NCBI RefSeq assembly: GCF_001423695.1
Contig: NZ_LMOZ01000001.1
Coordinates: forward strand, 1,374,443 to 1,438,442
DNA from: Leifsonia sp. Leaf336
GTDB lineage: Bacteria > Actinomycetota > Actinomycetes > Actinomycetales > Microbacteriaceae
Length of the DNA stretch: 64,000 nucleotides
Direction: 5' to 3'
Positions 55,174 through 64,000 of the stretch are shown here, one piece after another. The notes under the pieces were generated by a model that saw only the letters and a program-made list of their open reading frames with translations, made no database searches and had not been told where the DNA came from. Both the position numbers and the translations under genes were made by a program. How positions within the stretch are numbered: position 1 is the first letter of the stretch; each line of letters begins with the position of its first letter.

Positions 55174-57423
55174 ATGGTTGACACATCGACACCGCAGTCC
55201 GCTTCGCTGCGCCGCCTCGTTCCGCGCATCTTCTCCCGCGCCCAGCCCGCCGGCGCGGTCGACACCCTCATCCGCACGGTGCGCATGCACCACCCCAAGG
55301 CCGATCTCTCGCTCATCGAGCGCGCGTACGCCGTCGCCGAACGTGCGCACGACGGACAGAAGCGGCGGTCGGGCGAGCCGTACATCACCCATCCGGTGGC
55401 GGTCGCTCAGATCATCGCCGATCTCGGGATCGGCGCCAAGACCATCGCGGCGGCGCTGCTCCACGACACGGTGGAGGACACCAGCTACACCCTCGACGAG
55501 CTGCGCGACCAGTTCGGCGACGAGATCGCGATGCTCGTCGACGGCGTCACCAAGCTCGACAAGGTCAAGTACGGCGACAGCGCGCAGGCCGAGACCGTCC
55601 GCAAGATGATCGTGGCGATGTCGAAGGACATCCGCGTGCTGATCATCAAGCTCGCCGACCGCCTGCACAACGCGCGCACCTGGGGATTCGTCCCGGCCGC
55701 CAACGCCACGCGGAAGGCGACGGAGACCCTCGAGATCTACGCTCCGCTGGCGCATCGTCTCGGCATCCAGACGATCAAGTGGGAGCTCGAAGACCTCTCG
55801 TTCGCGGTGCTGTACCCCAAGCTCTACGCCGAGATCGAGAGCCTGGTGAAGCAGCGGACTCCGGAGCGGGAACGTCTGGTGCAGCAGGTGATCGACGCCA
55901 TCAACGACGACCTGAAGACCGCGAAGATCCGCGGCAAGGTGGTCGGCCGGCCCAAGCAGTACTACTCGATCTACCAGAAGATGGTCGTGCGCGGACGCGA
56001 GTTCGACGACATCTACGACCTGGTCGGCATCCGCGTGCTCGTCAACACCGTGCGCGACTGCTACGCGGTGCTCGGCTCGATCCACGCCCGGTGGACGCCG
56101 ATGCCGGGCCGCTTCAAGGACTACATCGCCACCCCGAAGTTCAATCTCTACCAGTCGCTGCACACGACCGTGATCGGCCCCCAGGGCCGCCCTGTCGAGA
56201 TCCAGATCCGTACGGAGGAGATGCACCAGCGCGCCGAGTTCGGTGTCGCCGCGCACTGGAAGTACAAGGAGCAGACCACAGGCAAGAGCACCGGAGGCCC
56301 GGGCAAGGTCGACACCGATCTGGCGTGGCTCGCGCACATCTCCGACTGGCAGGCCGAGACGGCGGACCCGTCGGAGTTCCTCGACTCGCTGCGGTTCGAG
56401 ATCGGTGCGAAAGAGGTCTACGTCTTCACGCCGAAGGGCCGCGTGATCGGTCTTCCCGCCGGCGCCACCCCGGTCGACTTCGCCTACGCCGTGCACACCG
56501 AGGTCGGGCACCGCACGATGGGCGCCAAGGTGAACGGGCGGCTGGTGCCCCTGGAGAGCGCGCTCTCGACCGGCGACGTCGTCGAGATCTTCACATCGAA
56601 GAACCCCGACTCCGGGCCGAGCCAAGACTGGTTGAACTTCGTCAAGAGCCCGCGAGCGCGCAACAAGATCCGCCAGTGGTTCACCAAGGAGCGCCGCGAC
56701 GAGGCCATCGAGCAGGGCAAGGACGCGATCGCGCGCGCGATGCGCAAGCAGAACCTCCCGCTGCAGAAGCTGATGACGCAGGACGCCCTGGTGGAGGTCG
56801 CTTCGTCGCTCAAGCACCCGGACGTCTCGTCGCTGTACGCATCTGTCGGCGAAGGACACATCTCGACGCAGTCCGTGATCGAGAAGATCGTCGCATCGCT
56901 GCAGAGCGAGGTCGAGTCCGACGGCGAGCTGGAGATCCCGGTCAAGGGTCGCGCCAAGCAGCTGCGCAACAGCGACTCCGGCGTGCTCGTGCGCGGTGCT
57001 CCCGACATCCTCGTCAAGCTCGCGAAGTGCTGCACGCCGGTTCCCGGCGACCCGATCGTCGGGTTCGTGACTCGCGGACAGGGCGTCTCGGTGCACCAGG
57101 CCAACTGCCACAACGTGCAGTCGCTGCTGCAGGAGCCCGACCGCATGATCGACGTGGAGTGGGCGCCCAGCTCGAAGAGCGTCTTCCTCGTGCAGATCCA
57201 GGTCGAGGCCCTCGACCGCTCCGGTCTGCTCTCCGACGTCACCCGCGTGCTCTCCGAGCACCATGTCAACATCCTCTCGGCGACGGTCACCACCTCGAGC
57301 GACCGGCTCGCGCTGAGCCGATTCGTGTTCGAGATGGGCGACACCACCCACCTCGACCGCGTGCTGAACGCGGTGCGGCGGATCGACGGCGTCTACGACG
57401 TGTACCGGGTCAGCGGCGGCTGA
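55174..57423 (+). CDS. rel: bifunctional (p)ppGpp synthetase/hydrolase Rel
   Basis: A 749-residue stringent-response enzyme. An HD hydrolase domain (HDTVEDT, about residue 95) precedes the synthetase domain (GRPKQYYSIYQKM, RFKDYIATPKFNLYQSLHT), TGS (VFTPKGRVIGLPAGATPVDFAYAVHTEVG), a helical/zinc-finger region with CCTPVPGD and a C-terminal ACT domain. The intact hydrolase motif indicates a bifunctional enzyme. A GAGGAGG ribosome site precedes the ATG. The last 14 bases overlap the convergent AbiEi-like gene. Confidence 0.97.
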   Translation: MVDTSTPQSASLRRLVPRIFSRAQPAGAVDTLIRTVRMHHPKADLSLIERAYAVAERAHDGQKRRSGEPYITHPVAVAQIIADLGIGAKTIAAALLHDTVEDTSYTLDELRDQFGDEIAMLVDGVTKLDKVKYGDSAQAETVRKMIVAMSKDIRVLIIKLADRLHNARTWGFVPAANATRKATETLEIYAPLAHRLGIQTIKWELEDLSFAVLYPKLYAEIESLVKQRTPERERLVQQVIDAINDDLKTAKIRGKVVGRPKQYYSIYQKMVVRGREFDDIYDLVGIRVLVNTVRDCYAVLGSIHARWTPMPGRFKDYIATPKFNLYQSLHTTVIGPQGRPVEIQIRTEEMHQRAEFGVAAHWKYKEQTTGKSTGGPGKVDTDLAWLAHISDWQAETADPSEFLDSLRFEIGAKEVYVFTPKGRVIGLPAGATPVDFAYAVHTEVGHRTMGAKVNGRLVPLESALSTGDVVEIFTSKNPDSGPSQDWLNFVKSPRARNKIRQWFTKERRDEAIEQGKDAIARAMRKQNLPLQKLMTQDALVEVASSLKHPDVSSLYASVGEGHISTQSVIEKIVASLQSEVESDGELEIPVKGRAKQLRNSDSGVLVRGAPDILVKLAKCCTPVPGDPIVGFVTRGQGVSVHQANCHNVQSLLQEPDRMIDVEWAPSSKSVFLVQIQVEALDRSGLLSDVTRVLSEHHVNILSATVTTSSDRLALSRFVFEMGDTTHLDRVLNAVRRIDGVYDVYRVSGG

Positions 57424-58018
57424 GCCGCGTCCCCGCCGGTTCGGGCGGCTCCGCGTGCTCCAACGGCGCGGGCAGCTCCGTTCGCTCGACCAGCGCCAGG
57501 CGGAGGACCGCACGGGCGCTTCCGCGTCGTCGCGTGCAGGCGATCCGACCCCGGAGATCGCCGGGCGATGCCCCGGCGATCACGAGGAGGTGCCGCACCT
57601 CGAGGGCGTCCGGTGCGTCGAATCCCGGGCTCGTGAGCACGAGGTCGAGAGCTGTGCGCAGCGGCGCTGTCAGCCGGGCTCCGGCGAGCTCGATCGTGTC
57701 ACCGGCGGCGAGTGCGTGTTGGTGCGCGTCGAACCCGATCGGCACCCGGCCGCGACTCGCGCGTTCGATGCACACCTGCGGCCGGGCCGGAGGAGTGGCG
57801 CGCGTGCCGTGGATCCAGGCGGCGGTGCCCCGGTCGGCGACCAGCCGGCCGGGGCGCAGCATGCCGAACGCGTGCGCGCGCAGCTCCGGTGTGTCAGGTG
57901 TGTCCGGCGTCGCGAACCCGTCACCGACGCGATAGAGCTGACCGTCGAGCACCAGGGCGAAGAGCTCGGCGAGCGGGAGGACACTGCGGTCGATCAGGAG
58001 TGGGCATGCTGTGGTCAT
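57410..58018 (-). CDS. AbiEi-like winged-helix / antitoxin-family protein
   Basis: A 202-residue protein. The pattern GRLVADRGTAAWIHG, then RLTAPLRTALDLVLTSP and a basic RGRIACTRRRGSARAVLRLAL region resemble the AbiEi-type antitoxin family found in many copies in Microbacteriaceae. No AbiEii toxin gene is adjacent, so it would be an orphan. The match is from general pattern, not a definite motif; a hypothetical protein is the fallback. It overlaps the 3' end of rel convergently. Confidence 0.5.
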   Translation of the reverse strand: MTTACPLLIDRSVLPLAELFALVLDGQLYRVGDGFATPDTPDTPELRAHAFGMLRPGRLVADRGTAAWIHGTRATPPARPQVCIERASRGRVPIGFDAHQHALAAGDTIELAGARLTAPLRTALDLVLTSPGFDAPDALEVRHLLVIAGASPGDLRGRIACTRRRGSARAVLRLALVERTELPAPLEHAEPPEPAGTRLSRR

Positions 58019-58127
58019 GCCTCCAGCCTGGTCTGCGGGCGGCCGCTACTGGGCGGGATCGGCGAACCCGTGGAGACTTCGCCCGTGAGCACGGCTGTGG
58101 AGGACGCCCCCGCTGTGGAGGGCGGGC

Positions 58128-59357
58128 TCAGCCGAGCGCGTCGAGCCAGATCTTGCGGGCGTCGAGCGCCTCCTGGGCCTCTTTCACCTTGGCGGAGTCG
58201 CCGCTGGCCTTGGCGTCCTCGAGCTCCTGCTCCAGCTTCGCGATCGCCGCGTTGAGCTGGCTCGCGAGGCCCTCGGAGCGGGCCTTCTTCTCGGGATTGT
58301 TGCGCTCCCAGTGCTCCTCGTCGAGTCGACGCACGGCGGCCTCGACCTTGCGCAGACGGTCCTCGATCGGGCGGACCTGCTCGCGCGGCACGCGGCCGAT
58401 CGCATCCCAGCGCTCCTGGATCGAGATGAGCTTCGTGCGGGCGGTCTCGCGGTCCTTCTCGTGGAGGAGGGGCTCCGCCTCGTCGAGCAGCGCGAGCTTG
58501 AGCTCGAGGTTGGCCTGGTACTCCTCGTTGTCGCGCGCGTCGACCTCCGCCTTCGCCCCGTAGATCGCGTCGCCCGCGGCCTTGAAGCGCGCCCAGAGGG
58601 CGTCGTCGTTCTTCTTGCCTGCGCGACCGGCGAGCTTCCACTGGTCGAGCAGCCGGCGGTACTCCGGCACGCCGTCGGCGCCGAGCGGCACCAGGCGCTC
58701 CGCCTGCTCGATGAGCGCGTTCTTTCGGGAGCGGACGTCGCGGTGCTGGTTGTCCAGCTCGGCGAAGAAGGCCTTGCGGTTGTGCTCGATCGTCGAGCGC
58801 GCCGCGCGGAATCGCTTCCAGAGCTCGTTGGCCTCGTTCTTGGGCAGACGGGGGCCGTCGTGCTGGTGGGCCTGCCAACTGGCGAACAGGGCGTCGAGCT
58901 CGGCGGTGGTCTGCTTCCACTGCGTGCGCGCGGGGTCTTGAGCGGCGAGGGCCTCGGCCTGTTCGACGATCGCGGTGCGGTCGGCGATGGCCTGCTCGAG
59001 GGCCGCCTTGGCCTCGGCGCTCTGCTGCTCGGTGAGCTCTTCGACCGTGCCGCCGAGAGCATCCAGGCGCACGAGCAGCGACGGGAGGTCGCCGACGGCG
59101 TTCGCGCCCTCGACCGCCGTGCGGAGGTTCGCCACCGACTTGGCGACGTCGGCGGCGGGAGCGCCGCGGCGTGCACGCTGCTCGAGGAGGCCGACCTGGC
59201 CGGCGAGGTCGGTGTACTTGCGCTCGAAGTAGGCGATCGCCTCCTCCGGAGTGCCGTCCGGGTACTCGCCGACGGCTCGTTCGCCGTCGCCCTCACGGAC
59301 GTACACGGTGCCGGTCTCGTCGACGCGACCCCAGGGGTGCTGTTCAGAAGTAGCCAA
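58128..59357 (-). CDS. DUF349 coiled-coil protein
   Basis: A 409-residue, highly charged, mostly helical protein with DUF349 repeats (LWKRFRAARSTIEHNRKAFFAEL, LWARFKAAGDAIYGAKAEV). These are tryptophan/arginine-rich helical units of unknown function, present as single genes near rel and cyclophilin in actinobacteria. The TTG at 59357 is chosen because AAGGTGAGG forms a ribosome site; GTG at 59366 is part of that site and less likely. Confidence 0.85.
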   Translation of the reverse strand: MATSEQHPWGRVDETGTVYVREGDGERAVGEYPDGTPEEAIAYFERKYTDLAGQVGLLEQRARRGAPAADVAKSVANLRTAVEGANAVGDLPSLLVRLDALGGTVEELTEQQSAEAKAALEQAIADRTAIVEQAEALAAQDPARTQWKQTTAELDALFASWQAHQHDGPRLPKNEANELWKRFRAARSTIEHNRKAFFAELDNQHRDVRSRKNALIEQAERLVPLGADGVPEYRRLLDQWKLAGRAGKKNDDALWARFKAAGDAIYGAKAEVDARDNEEYQANLELKLALLDEAEPLLHEKDRETARTKLISIQERWDAIGRVPREQVRPIEDRLRKVEAAVRRLDEEHWERNNPEKKARSEGLASQLNAAIAKLEQELEDAKASGDSAKVKEAQEALDARKIWLDALG

Positions 59358-59412
59358 GAGCCTCACCTTGCTTGCGTGCCACGTTGGGAATCAGCCTATT
59401 GCACACGCAGGA

Positions 59413-60183
59413 TCACTGCAGCGTGAAGCTGTCGATCTTCGTCGTCACGGCGGGCTTGCCGTCCGTGCCCCCGCCCTGGACGCCCTTGTCGGCGACGTCG
59501 GCGACGAGCGTGTCGAGCCCGCTCGTGATCTTCCCGATGACCGTGTAGCCGCCCGCCGAGTCCGAGGGGATGGTGGTGTCCTTGTACACGATGAAGAACT
59601 GGCTGCCCTGGCTGCTCGCGTTACCGCTCTGACGCGCCATCGCGAGCGTGCCCGCGGGGTACTTGTCGTCCTTCGGCGCGTTCTCGATCGGGCCGTACGA
59701 GTAGCCGGGGCCGCCCGTGCCGTCGCCCTTCGGGTCGCCGCATTGCAGCACGTAGAAACCGCCGTTGGTGAGGCGGTGGCAGCTGAGCCCGTCGTAGAAC
59801 TTCTTCTGGGCCAGCGAGATGGTCGACGAGACGGCCTGCGGAGCCGCGGCTCCATCGAGCGAGACGCCGAGCTTGATCCCGTTGATCGTGAGGTCGCCCG
59901 TCCAGGTGCGCCCTTCGGCGATCGACTTCGACGGGACGCCGGCCGCCGACGATGCGGACGGAGACGGCGAGGCGGAGGCGCTTGTCGCCGACGGCTTGGC
60001 GAAGAAGAGGAGCTGGGTGCCGATCGCCAGGGCGACGATGACGATGACCGCGATGCCGCCGATCCAGTTGTCGCGCGTGCGGCGCTTGACCTTCTGCTCG
60101 TGCACGGTCTGGCGCGCCTGGTAGGCGCGCAGGCGCTCGCGAGCCTGCCGTGCTTCGCGGTCGTTCTGCTTGCTGGGTGCCAC
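59413..60183 (-). CDS. cyclophilin-type peptidyl-prolyl cis-trans isomerase, membrane-anchored
   Basis: A 256-residue protein. A basic cytoplasmic N-terminus (about 40 residues) precedes one helix (NWIGGIAVIVIVALAIGTQLLFF), then a Ser/Ala/Pro linker and a cyclophilin domain (FYDGLSCHRLTNGGFYVLQCGDP, GSQFFIVYKDT). It catalyses proline isomerisation on the outer face of the membrane. The GTG at 60183 is fixed by GGAGG 6 bases upstream. It lies beside rel as in mycobacteria (ppiB). Confidence 0.93.
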   Translation of the reverse strand: MAPSKQNDREARQARERLRAYQARQTVHEQKVKRRTRDNWIGGIAVIVIVALAIGTQLLFFAKPSATSASASPSPSASSAAGVPSKSIAEGRTWTGDLTINGIKLGVSLDGAAAPQAVSSTISLAQKKFYDGLSCHRLTNGGFYVLQCGDPKGDGTGGPGYSYGPIENAPKDDKYPAGTLAMARQSGNASSQGSQFFIVYKDTTIPSDSAGGYTVIGKITSGLDTLVADVADKGVQGGGTDGKPAVTTKIDSFTLQ

Positions 60184-60313
60184 GTCTGTCCTCCGGGGGC
60201 GCCGTCGAGCGGGGGATGTCCATCGAGCGGGATGGAATGCTGCACGAACCCTATCCGTCGCGGCTATGAGCACCCAAACCCGAACCGCCGACGGGGATGT
60301 CAGTGGCTGCGAC

Positions 60314-60319
60314 TAATCT
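60314..60319 (+). promoter_or_regulatory. -10 element of leaderless rarA
   Basis: TAATCT ends 6 bases before the GTG at 60326 with no ribosome site. Confidence 0.45.
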
Positions 60320-60325
60320 TGACGG

Positions 60326-61666
60326 GTGGTCGACGTGCAACCTGGGCTCCGGACGGGAGCGACGCCTCTCGCCGTGCGCATGCGGCCGAAATCGCTCGAC
60401 GAGGTCGCCGGTCAACGTCACCTGCTGCGCCCGGGTTCCCCGCTCGTCGCGCTCGCGAGCGACAAAGACGGGCAGAGCGGCTCGGTCTCGGTCATCCTCT
60501 GGGGGCCTCCCGGCACGGGCAAGACCACTCTGGCCCAGGCCATCGCGCATTCGTCGGGGCGTCGGTTCGTCGAGCTCTCGGCCGTCACCGCCGGAGTGAA
60601 AGACGTCCGGCTGGTCATGGACGAGGCGCTCTCCACGCGCGACCTGTACGGCGTCTCGACCGTCGTGTTCCTCGACGAGATCCACCGGTTCACCAAGGCG
60701 CAGCAGGACGCCCTGCTCCCGGGCGTCGAGAACGGCTGGGTCATCCTCGTCGCCGCGACGACCGAGAACCCCTCCTTCTCTGTCATCTCGCCGCTGCTCT
60801 CGCGCTCCCTCCTGCTCACCCTCGAGACGCTCAGCGACGACGACCTCGGCGTCGTGATCGACAGGGCGGTCGCCGACGACCGCGGCCTCGGTGGTCAGTA
60901 TGCGCTCGAAGACGAGGCGCGGGCGGCGCTCATCCGGCTCGCTTCGGGCGATGCGCGCCGCGCGCTCACGGCGTTGGAGGCTGCGTCGGTCTCCGCCGCG
61001 TCGGCGACTCCCGCGACCTCCAAGAAGAAGCCGGTGATCACCGCGGAGCTGGTGGCCCAGGCGGTCGACCGCGCGCTGCTGCGCTACGACCGCAACGGCG
61101 ACGAGCACTACGACGTCATCAGCGCCTTCATCAAATCGGTGCGCGGCTCCGACGTCGACGCCGCCCTGCATTACCTCGCCCGCATGATCGAGGCGGGGGA
61201 GGACCCCCGATTCATCGCCCGCAGAATCATCGTCTCCGCCTCCGAAGACATCGGGATGGCCGATCCGCAGGCCCTCGTCGTCGCGATCGCCGCCGCCGAC
61301 GCCGTGCAGTACATCGGGATGCCCGAGGGGCGGATCCCACTCGCTCAGGCTGTCGTGCACCTCGCCACGGCCCCGAAGTCGAACGCGGCGTACATGGCCC
61401 TCGACGCCGCGATCGCCGACGTGCGCGCCGGAAAGATCGGGAGGGTGCCCAAGCACCTGCGCGACGCGCACTATCCGGGCGCCAAGCGGCTCGGCCACGG
61501 CAAGGGCTACAAGTACCCGCACGACGACGCCCTCGGCGTGCTGGAGCAGCAGTACCTCCCCGACGAGTTGCGCGACACGACCTACTACGCACCGACCGAG
61601 CACGGCAACGAGCGCGACGTCGCCGCCCGGCTCGCGAAGCTGCGCCGCATCGTGCGCGGACGCTGA
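60326..61666 (+). CDS. rarA: replication-associated recombination protein RarA
   Basis: A 446-residue AAA+ ATPase of the RarA/MgsA/WRNIP1 family acting at stalled forks. Walker A is [12 protein letters not shown], Walker [11 protein letters not shown], sensor 1 [10 protein letters not shown], and the C-terminal tetramerisation domain has [17 protein letters not shown]. The N-terminal [16 protein letters not shown] is typical. A leaderless -10 precedes the GTG. It is followed by the rpsD leader. Confidence 0.94.
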   Translation: MVDVQPGLRTGATPLAVRMRPKSLDEVAGQRHLLRPGSPLVALASDKDGQSGSVSVILWGPPGTGKTTLAQAIAHSSGRRFVELSAVTAGVKDVRLVMDEALSTRDLYGVSTVVFLDEIHRFTKAQQDALLPGVENGWVILVAATTENPSFSVISPLLSRSLLLTLETLSDDDLGVVIDRAVADDRGLGGQYALEDEARAALIRLASGDARRALTALEAASVSAASATPATSKKKPVITAELVAQAVDRALLRYDRNGDEHYDVISAFIKSVRGSDVDAALHYLARMIEAGEDPRFIARRIIVSASEDIGMADPQALVVAIAAADAVQYIGMPEGRIPLAQAVVHLATAPKSNAAYMALDAAIADVRAGKIGRVPKHLRDAHYPGAKRLGHGKGYKYPHDDALGVLEQQYLPDELRDTTYYAPTEHGNERDVAARLAKLRRIVRGR

Positions 61667-61677
61667 CGGCGATCTGC

Positions 61678-61862
61678 TAGAATCGACGGGCCTAGAAGCG
61701 TGTCGAGGGTGCGGCTGCCTGACACACGCTTTCGACGGGAAGAGCCCTGTAGCCGGGTGTCCCTGGCGTGAATCCCTCTCTCTTGCAGGTGAAAAACCCT
61801 GCGCAGTGCGCCCCTGTGCGCCCTGCGACCAACATTCGTAGAGAGAAAACCGAAAGGAAACC
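61678..61862 (+). promoter_or_regulatory. promoter and structured leader of rpsD
   Basis: TAGAAT (61678-61683) is a probable -10, leaving a leader of about 170 bases. The leader contains an imperfect hairpin (AAGCGTG 61696-61702 with CACGCTT 61725-61731) bracketed by a direct repeat TCGACGGG (61683-61690, 61732-61739), then GC-rich repeats. S4 autoregulation of its mRNA is known in other bacteria; here it is inference. Confidence 0.5.
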
Positions 61863-62486
61863 GTGTCTTCACGTTCCCGCAGCAAGACCCGCGAGTCGCG
61901 CGCCCTGGGCATCGCCCTGACCCCGAAGGCGGCCCGCTACATGGAGAAGCGCCCGTACGCCCCGGGTGAGCACGGCCGCACCAAGCGCAAGGCCGACTCC
62001 GACTACGCCGTTCGTCTGCGCGAGAAGCAGCGTCTGCGCGCCCAGTACGGCATCCGCGAGAAGCAGATCCGCATCGCGTTCGAAGAGGCCCGCCGTACCG
62101 GCGGCCTGACCGGTGAGAACCTGGTCGAGCTCCTCGAGATGCGTCTCGACGCCCTGGTGCTCCGCGCCGGCTTCGCCCGCACCATCTCCCAGGCCCGCCA
62201 GTTCGTGGTGCACCGCCACATCCTGGTCGACGGCAAGATCGTGGACCGCCCGTCGTTCCGCGTGAAGCCGGGTCAGCTCATCCACGTCAAGGCCCGCTCC
62301 GAGGGCACCGAGCCCTTCCAGGTCGCAGCCGCCGGCGGTCACGTCGACGTCCTGCCGAAGGTTCCGGGCTACCTCGAGGTCGAGATCGACAAGCTCCAGG
62401 CCCGCCTCGTGCGTCGCCCGAAGCGCGTCGAGGTCCCGGTCACCTGCGAGGTCCAGCTGGTCGTCGAGTACTACGCCGCCCGCTGA
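61863..62486 (+). CDS. rpsD: 30S ribosomal protein S4
   Basis: A 207-residue primary 16S rRNA-binding protein. SRSRSKTRESRALGIALTPKAARYMEKR at the N-terminus and the S4 RNA-binding domain (LEMRLDALVLRAGFARTISQARQFVVHRHILVDGK) are typical of actinobacterial S4. An AAAGGA ribosome site precedes the GTG. Location apart from the rpsK-rpsM-rpoA cluster and near alaS is as in other actinobacteria. Confidence 0.97.
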   Translation: MSSRSRSKTRESRALGIALTPKAARYMEKRPYAPGEHGRTKRKADSDYAVRLREKQRLRAQYGIREKQIRIAFEEARRTGGLTGENLVELLEMRLDALVLRAGFARTISQARQFVVHRHILVDGKIVDRPSFRVKPGQLIHVKARSEGTEPFQVAAAGGHVDVLPKVPGYLEVEIDKLQARLVRRPKRVEVPVTCEVQLVVEYYAAR

Positions 62487-62646
62487 GGCAGGCGCACTCT
62501 CGACAGAGACTCCCGCGAACGGGGTCGTGGCTCCGGCCACGGCCCCGTTCCGCATTTCCCGGCGATCTCGCGACGCTCAGGGTTCCGCACGGCCCCATTC
62601 CCGTTACGCTGTGACGTATGCCCGTCTCGGAATGGAGGGAGCCGAC

Positions 62647-63024
62647 ATGTCCGGAGGCGACATCGCTGGTCTGATCGCGGCGGGGGTCTTCGCCGTGCTG
62701 GTCGGGTTCATCGCGGTCCCATTGCTCAAGCTGGGCCGCGTCCTCGACTCCACGCGCGACGCCATCAAGGAGGCCAGCGACGGCATCACGCCCATCCTGG
62801 ACGAGACGGCGACGACCCTTCAGGAGACCAACAAGCAGCTCGCGAAGGTCGACCTCATCACCAAGAACGTGGCCGATGTCACCGGCAACGTGTCCGCGCT
62901 CGTCGCGCTCTTCGCCGCCACGGTGGGAGGGCCGCTGATCAAGCTGGCGGGCTTCAGCGCGGCCGTCCGCGCGGCCTTCCGGGTGCCCGGCGCGACCGGC
63001 CGTTCCCGCCGTAAGGCGGACTAG
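62647..63024 (+). CDS. DUF948 membrane-anchored protein
   Basis: A 125-residue protein. One N-terminal helix (IAGLIAAGVFAVLVGFIAVPLL) precedes an amphipathic helical segment (about 30-75, periodic hydrophobics) and a second weak hydrophobic stretch (VSALVALFAATVGGPLIKLAGF). The tail is basic. DUF948 proteins sit upstream of alaS in actinobacteria; function unknown. GGAGGGAG fixes the ATG at 62647. TACGCT at 62605-62610 is a likely -10. Confidence 0.82.
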   Translation: MSGGDIAGLIAAGVFAVLVGFIAVPLLKLGRVLDSTRDAIKEASDGITPILDETATTLQETNKQLAKVDLITKNVADVTGNVSALVALFAATVGGPLIKLAGFSAAVRAAFRVPGATGRSRRKAD

Positions 63025-63073
63025 ACTTGCGCGAGTGCGCTCACGCACGAATCCAGGGAGGGAAGATCCTGCA

Positions 63074-63265
63074 ATGAAGAGTTTCCTGTGGCTCCTGATC
63101 GGCGTCGCCGTCGGCTTCGTCGTCGCCCACAAGGTCAACGAGACCCCCAAGGGTCGCGAGTTCTTCGGCACGCTCGACAAGAAGGCGCGCGACTTCGGGG
63201 AAGCCGTCTCGGACGGCTACCGCCAGCGCGAGGCCGAGATCCGCTCGGCCATCGACGGCGACTGA
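63074..63265 (+). CDS. small membrane protein upstream of alaS
   Basis: A 63-residue protein. One N-terminal helix (FLWLLIGVAVGFVVAHKV) is followed by a charged amphipathic tail (FFGTLDKKARDFGEAVSDGYRQREAEIR). It is conserved in position between DUF948 and alaS in related actinobacteria as far as known; function unknown. It starts 49 bases after the DUF948 stop. Confidence 0.7.
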   Translation: MKSFLWLLIGVAVGFVVAHKVNETPKGREFFGTLDKKARDFGEAVSDGYRQREAEIRSAIDGD

Positions 63266-63287
63266 ACCCGTCCACCGCCTCGCCTCT

Positions 63288-63327
63288 TCGCACCACCTCG
63301 ACTGACGCTCGCACCATCTCGAATGAC
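63288..63327. repeat. 21-bp-phased direct repeat before alaS
   Basis: Two 19-base copies (63288-63306 and 63309-63327), 17 of 19 identical, are repeated at a 21-base interval, exactly two helical turns, ending 8 bases before the alaS start. Confidence 0.7.
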
Positions 63328-63335
63328 CGGAACCC

Positions 63336-64000
63336 ATGCAGACTGCTGAAATCCACCGCCGCTGGCTCGACTTCTTCGCCACGCGCGGTCACACCGTCGT
63401 CCCGTCCGCCTCGCTCGTCAGCGACGACCCGTCTCTGCTGTTCACGGTGGCCGGGATGGTGCCGTTCGTGCCGTATCTGACCGGTGTGGTCCCGGCGCCC
63501 TTCCCGCGCGCCACGAGCGTCCAGAAGTGCATCCGCACGCTGGACATCGAGGAGGTCGGCAAGACCCCGCGGCACGGAACGTTCTTCCAGATGTGCGGCA
63601 ACTTCTCCTTCGGCGACTACTTCAAGGAGCAGGCGATCACGTTCGCCTGGGAGCTCCTCACCTCCTCGGAGGACGAGGGCGGCCTCGGCTTCGACCCGAA
63701 GGACCTGTGGGTCACCGTCTACGAGGAGGACGACGAGGCCCGCGAGATCTGGAGCCGCGTCGCAGGCCTCCCCGCCGAGCGCATCCAGGGACTCGGCAAG
63801 GACACCAACTACTGGTCGACCGGCCAGCCCGGCCCGGCCGGCCCGTGCTCCGAGATCTTCTTCGACCGCGGCCCCGCCTACGGCATCGACGGCGGCCCCG
63901 CGACGGACGACGACCGGTACGTCGAGATCTGGAACCTCGTCTTCATGCAGTACCTCCGTGGCGAGGGAACGGGCAAGAAAGACTTCGATATCCTCGGCGA
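63336..64000 (+). CDS. alaS: alanyl-tRNA synthetase, N-terminal part
   Basis: The first 221 residues of a class II synthetase; the gene continues past the window. [37 protein letters not shown], motif 2 region [14 protein letters not shown] and [11 protein letters not shown] are typical for the aminoacylation domain. There is no strong ribosome site; the ATG at 63336 is the family start. A phased direct repeat lies directly upstream. Confidence 0.96.
   Translation, partial: MQTAEIHRRWLDFFATRGHTVVPSASLVSDDPSLLFTVAGMVPFVPYLTGVVPAPFPRATSVQKCIRTLDIEEVGKTPRHGTFFQMCGNFSFGDYFKEQAITFAWELLTSSEDEGGLGFDPKDLWVTVYEEDDEAREIWSRVAGLPAERIQGLGKDTNYWSTGQPGPAGPCSEIFFDRGPAYGIDGGPATDDDRYVEIWNLVFMQYLRGEGTGKKDFDILG

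Noticed and set aside
53425-57513. A very long open frame antisense to secD, secF and rel
   Set aside because: High-GC codon bias of the real genes leaves the opposite frame open. The product is low-complexity (Arg/Asp/Val-rich), no family is recognisable, and secD, secF and rel on the plus strand are clear.

Overview
The window is a high-GC actinobacterial chromosome segment. It carries complete gene blocks typical of Actinobacteria (DUF4193/DUF3093/dut/DUF3710/DUF3159; pdxST-yebC-ruvCAB-yajC-secDF-rel; rarA-rpsD-DUF948-alaS), many GTG/TTG starts and 4-base start/stop overlaps. Gene content and order fit Microbacteriaceae, most likely Leifsonia or a close relative; that placement is inference from protein families, not a database match.

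Layout. 1-5 kb: the dut block, then a CtpE-like P-type ATPase. 5-12 kb: aconitase, DXP synthase (isoprenoid precursors), a RibD/DHFR-fold reductase and an aldo/keto reductase. 12-18 kb: a GH2 beta-galactosidase opposite a TetR regulator, then an arginine deiminase/antiporter pair (arcD-arcA) without arcB or arcC. 18-23.6 kb: beta-oxidation genes fadA-fadB, RNase D and a DUF3000 protein. 23.7-28.6 kb: alpha/beta hydrolase, S66 LD-carboxypeptidase, SufE, rhodanese and a ZapE/AFG1 ATPase. 28.6-31.9 kb: an ammonium transporter behind a GlnR-type operator, followed by a paralogue that has lost both pore histidines and an overlapping PemK/MazF-like gene. 32-34.4 kb: sulfur amino-acid enzymes (MetY, PatB-like). 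34.5-35.1 kb: four tRNA genes (Val-CAC, Gly-GCC, Cys-GCA, Val-GAC). 35.1-40.2 kb: an accessory stretch with four small membrane/lipoprotein genes, an Old Yellow Enzyme and a secreted FG-GAP protein. 40.2-64 kb: housekeeping genes: thrS-HIT, a complete vitamin B6 locus (pdxY-pdxR/pdxS-pdxT), a cNMP-binding/thioredoxin-reductase-like fusion, yebC-ruvCAB, yajC-secD-secF, rhodanese, rel, AbiEi-like, DUF349, cyclophilin, rarA, rpsD, DUF948, a small membrane protein and the 5' part of alaS.

Two themes cross the window. Many genes lack a Shine-Dalgarno sequence and instead have a TANNNT hexamer 6-7 bases before the start codon, the signature of leaderless transcription. Several convergent pairs share a 4-base CTAG or TTAA that holds both stop codons, leaving no room for a terminator.

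There is no CRISPR array, insertion sequence, prophage or biosynthetic cluster. The most unusual items are the twin-His-less Amt paralogue, the CxxC-less reductase fusion, and the regulatory sequences upstream of acnA, amt and alaS. No protein-coding gap longer than about 300 bases exists except 34450-35153, which is filled by the tRNA genes and their signals.
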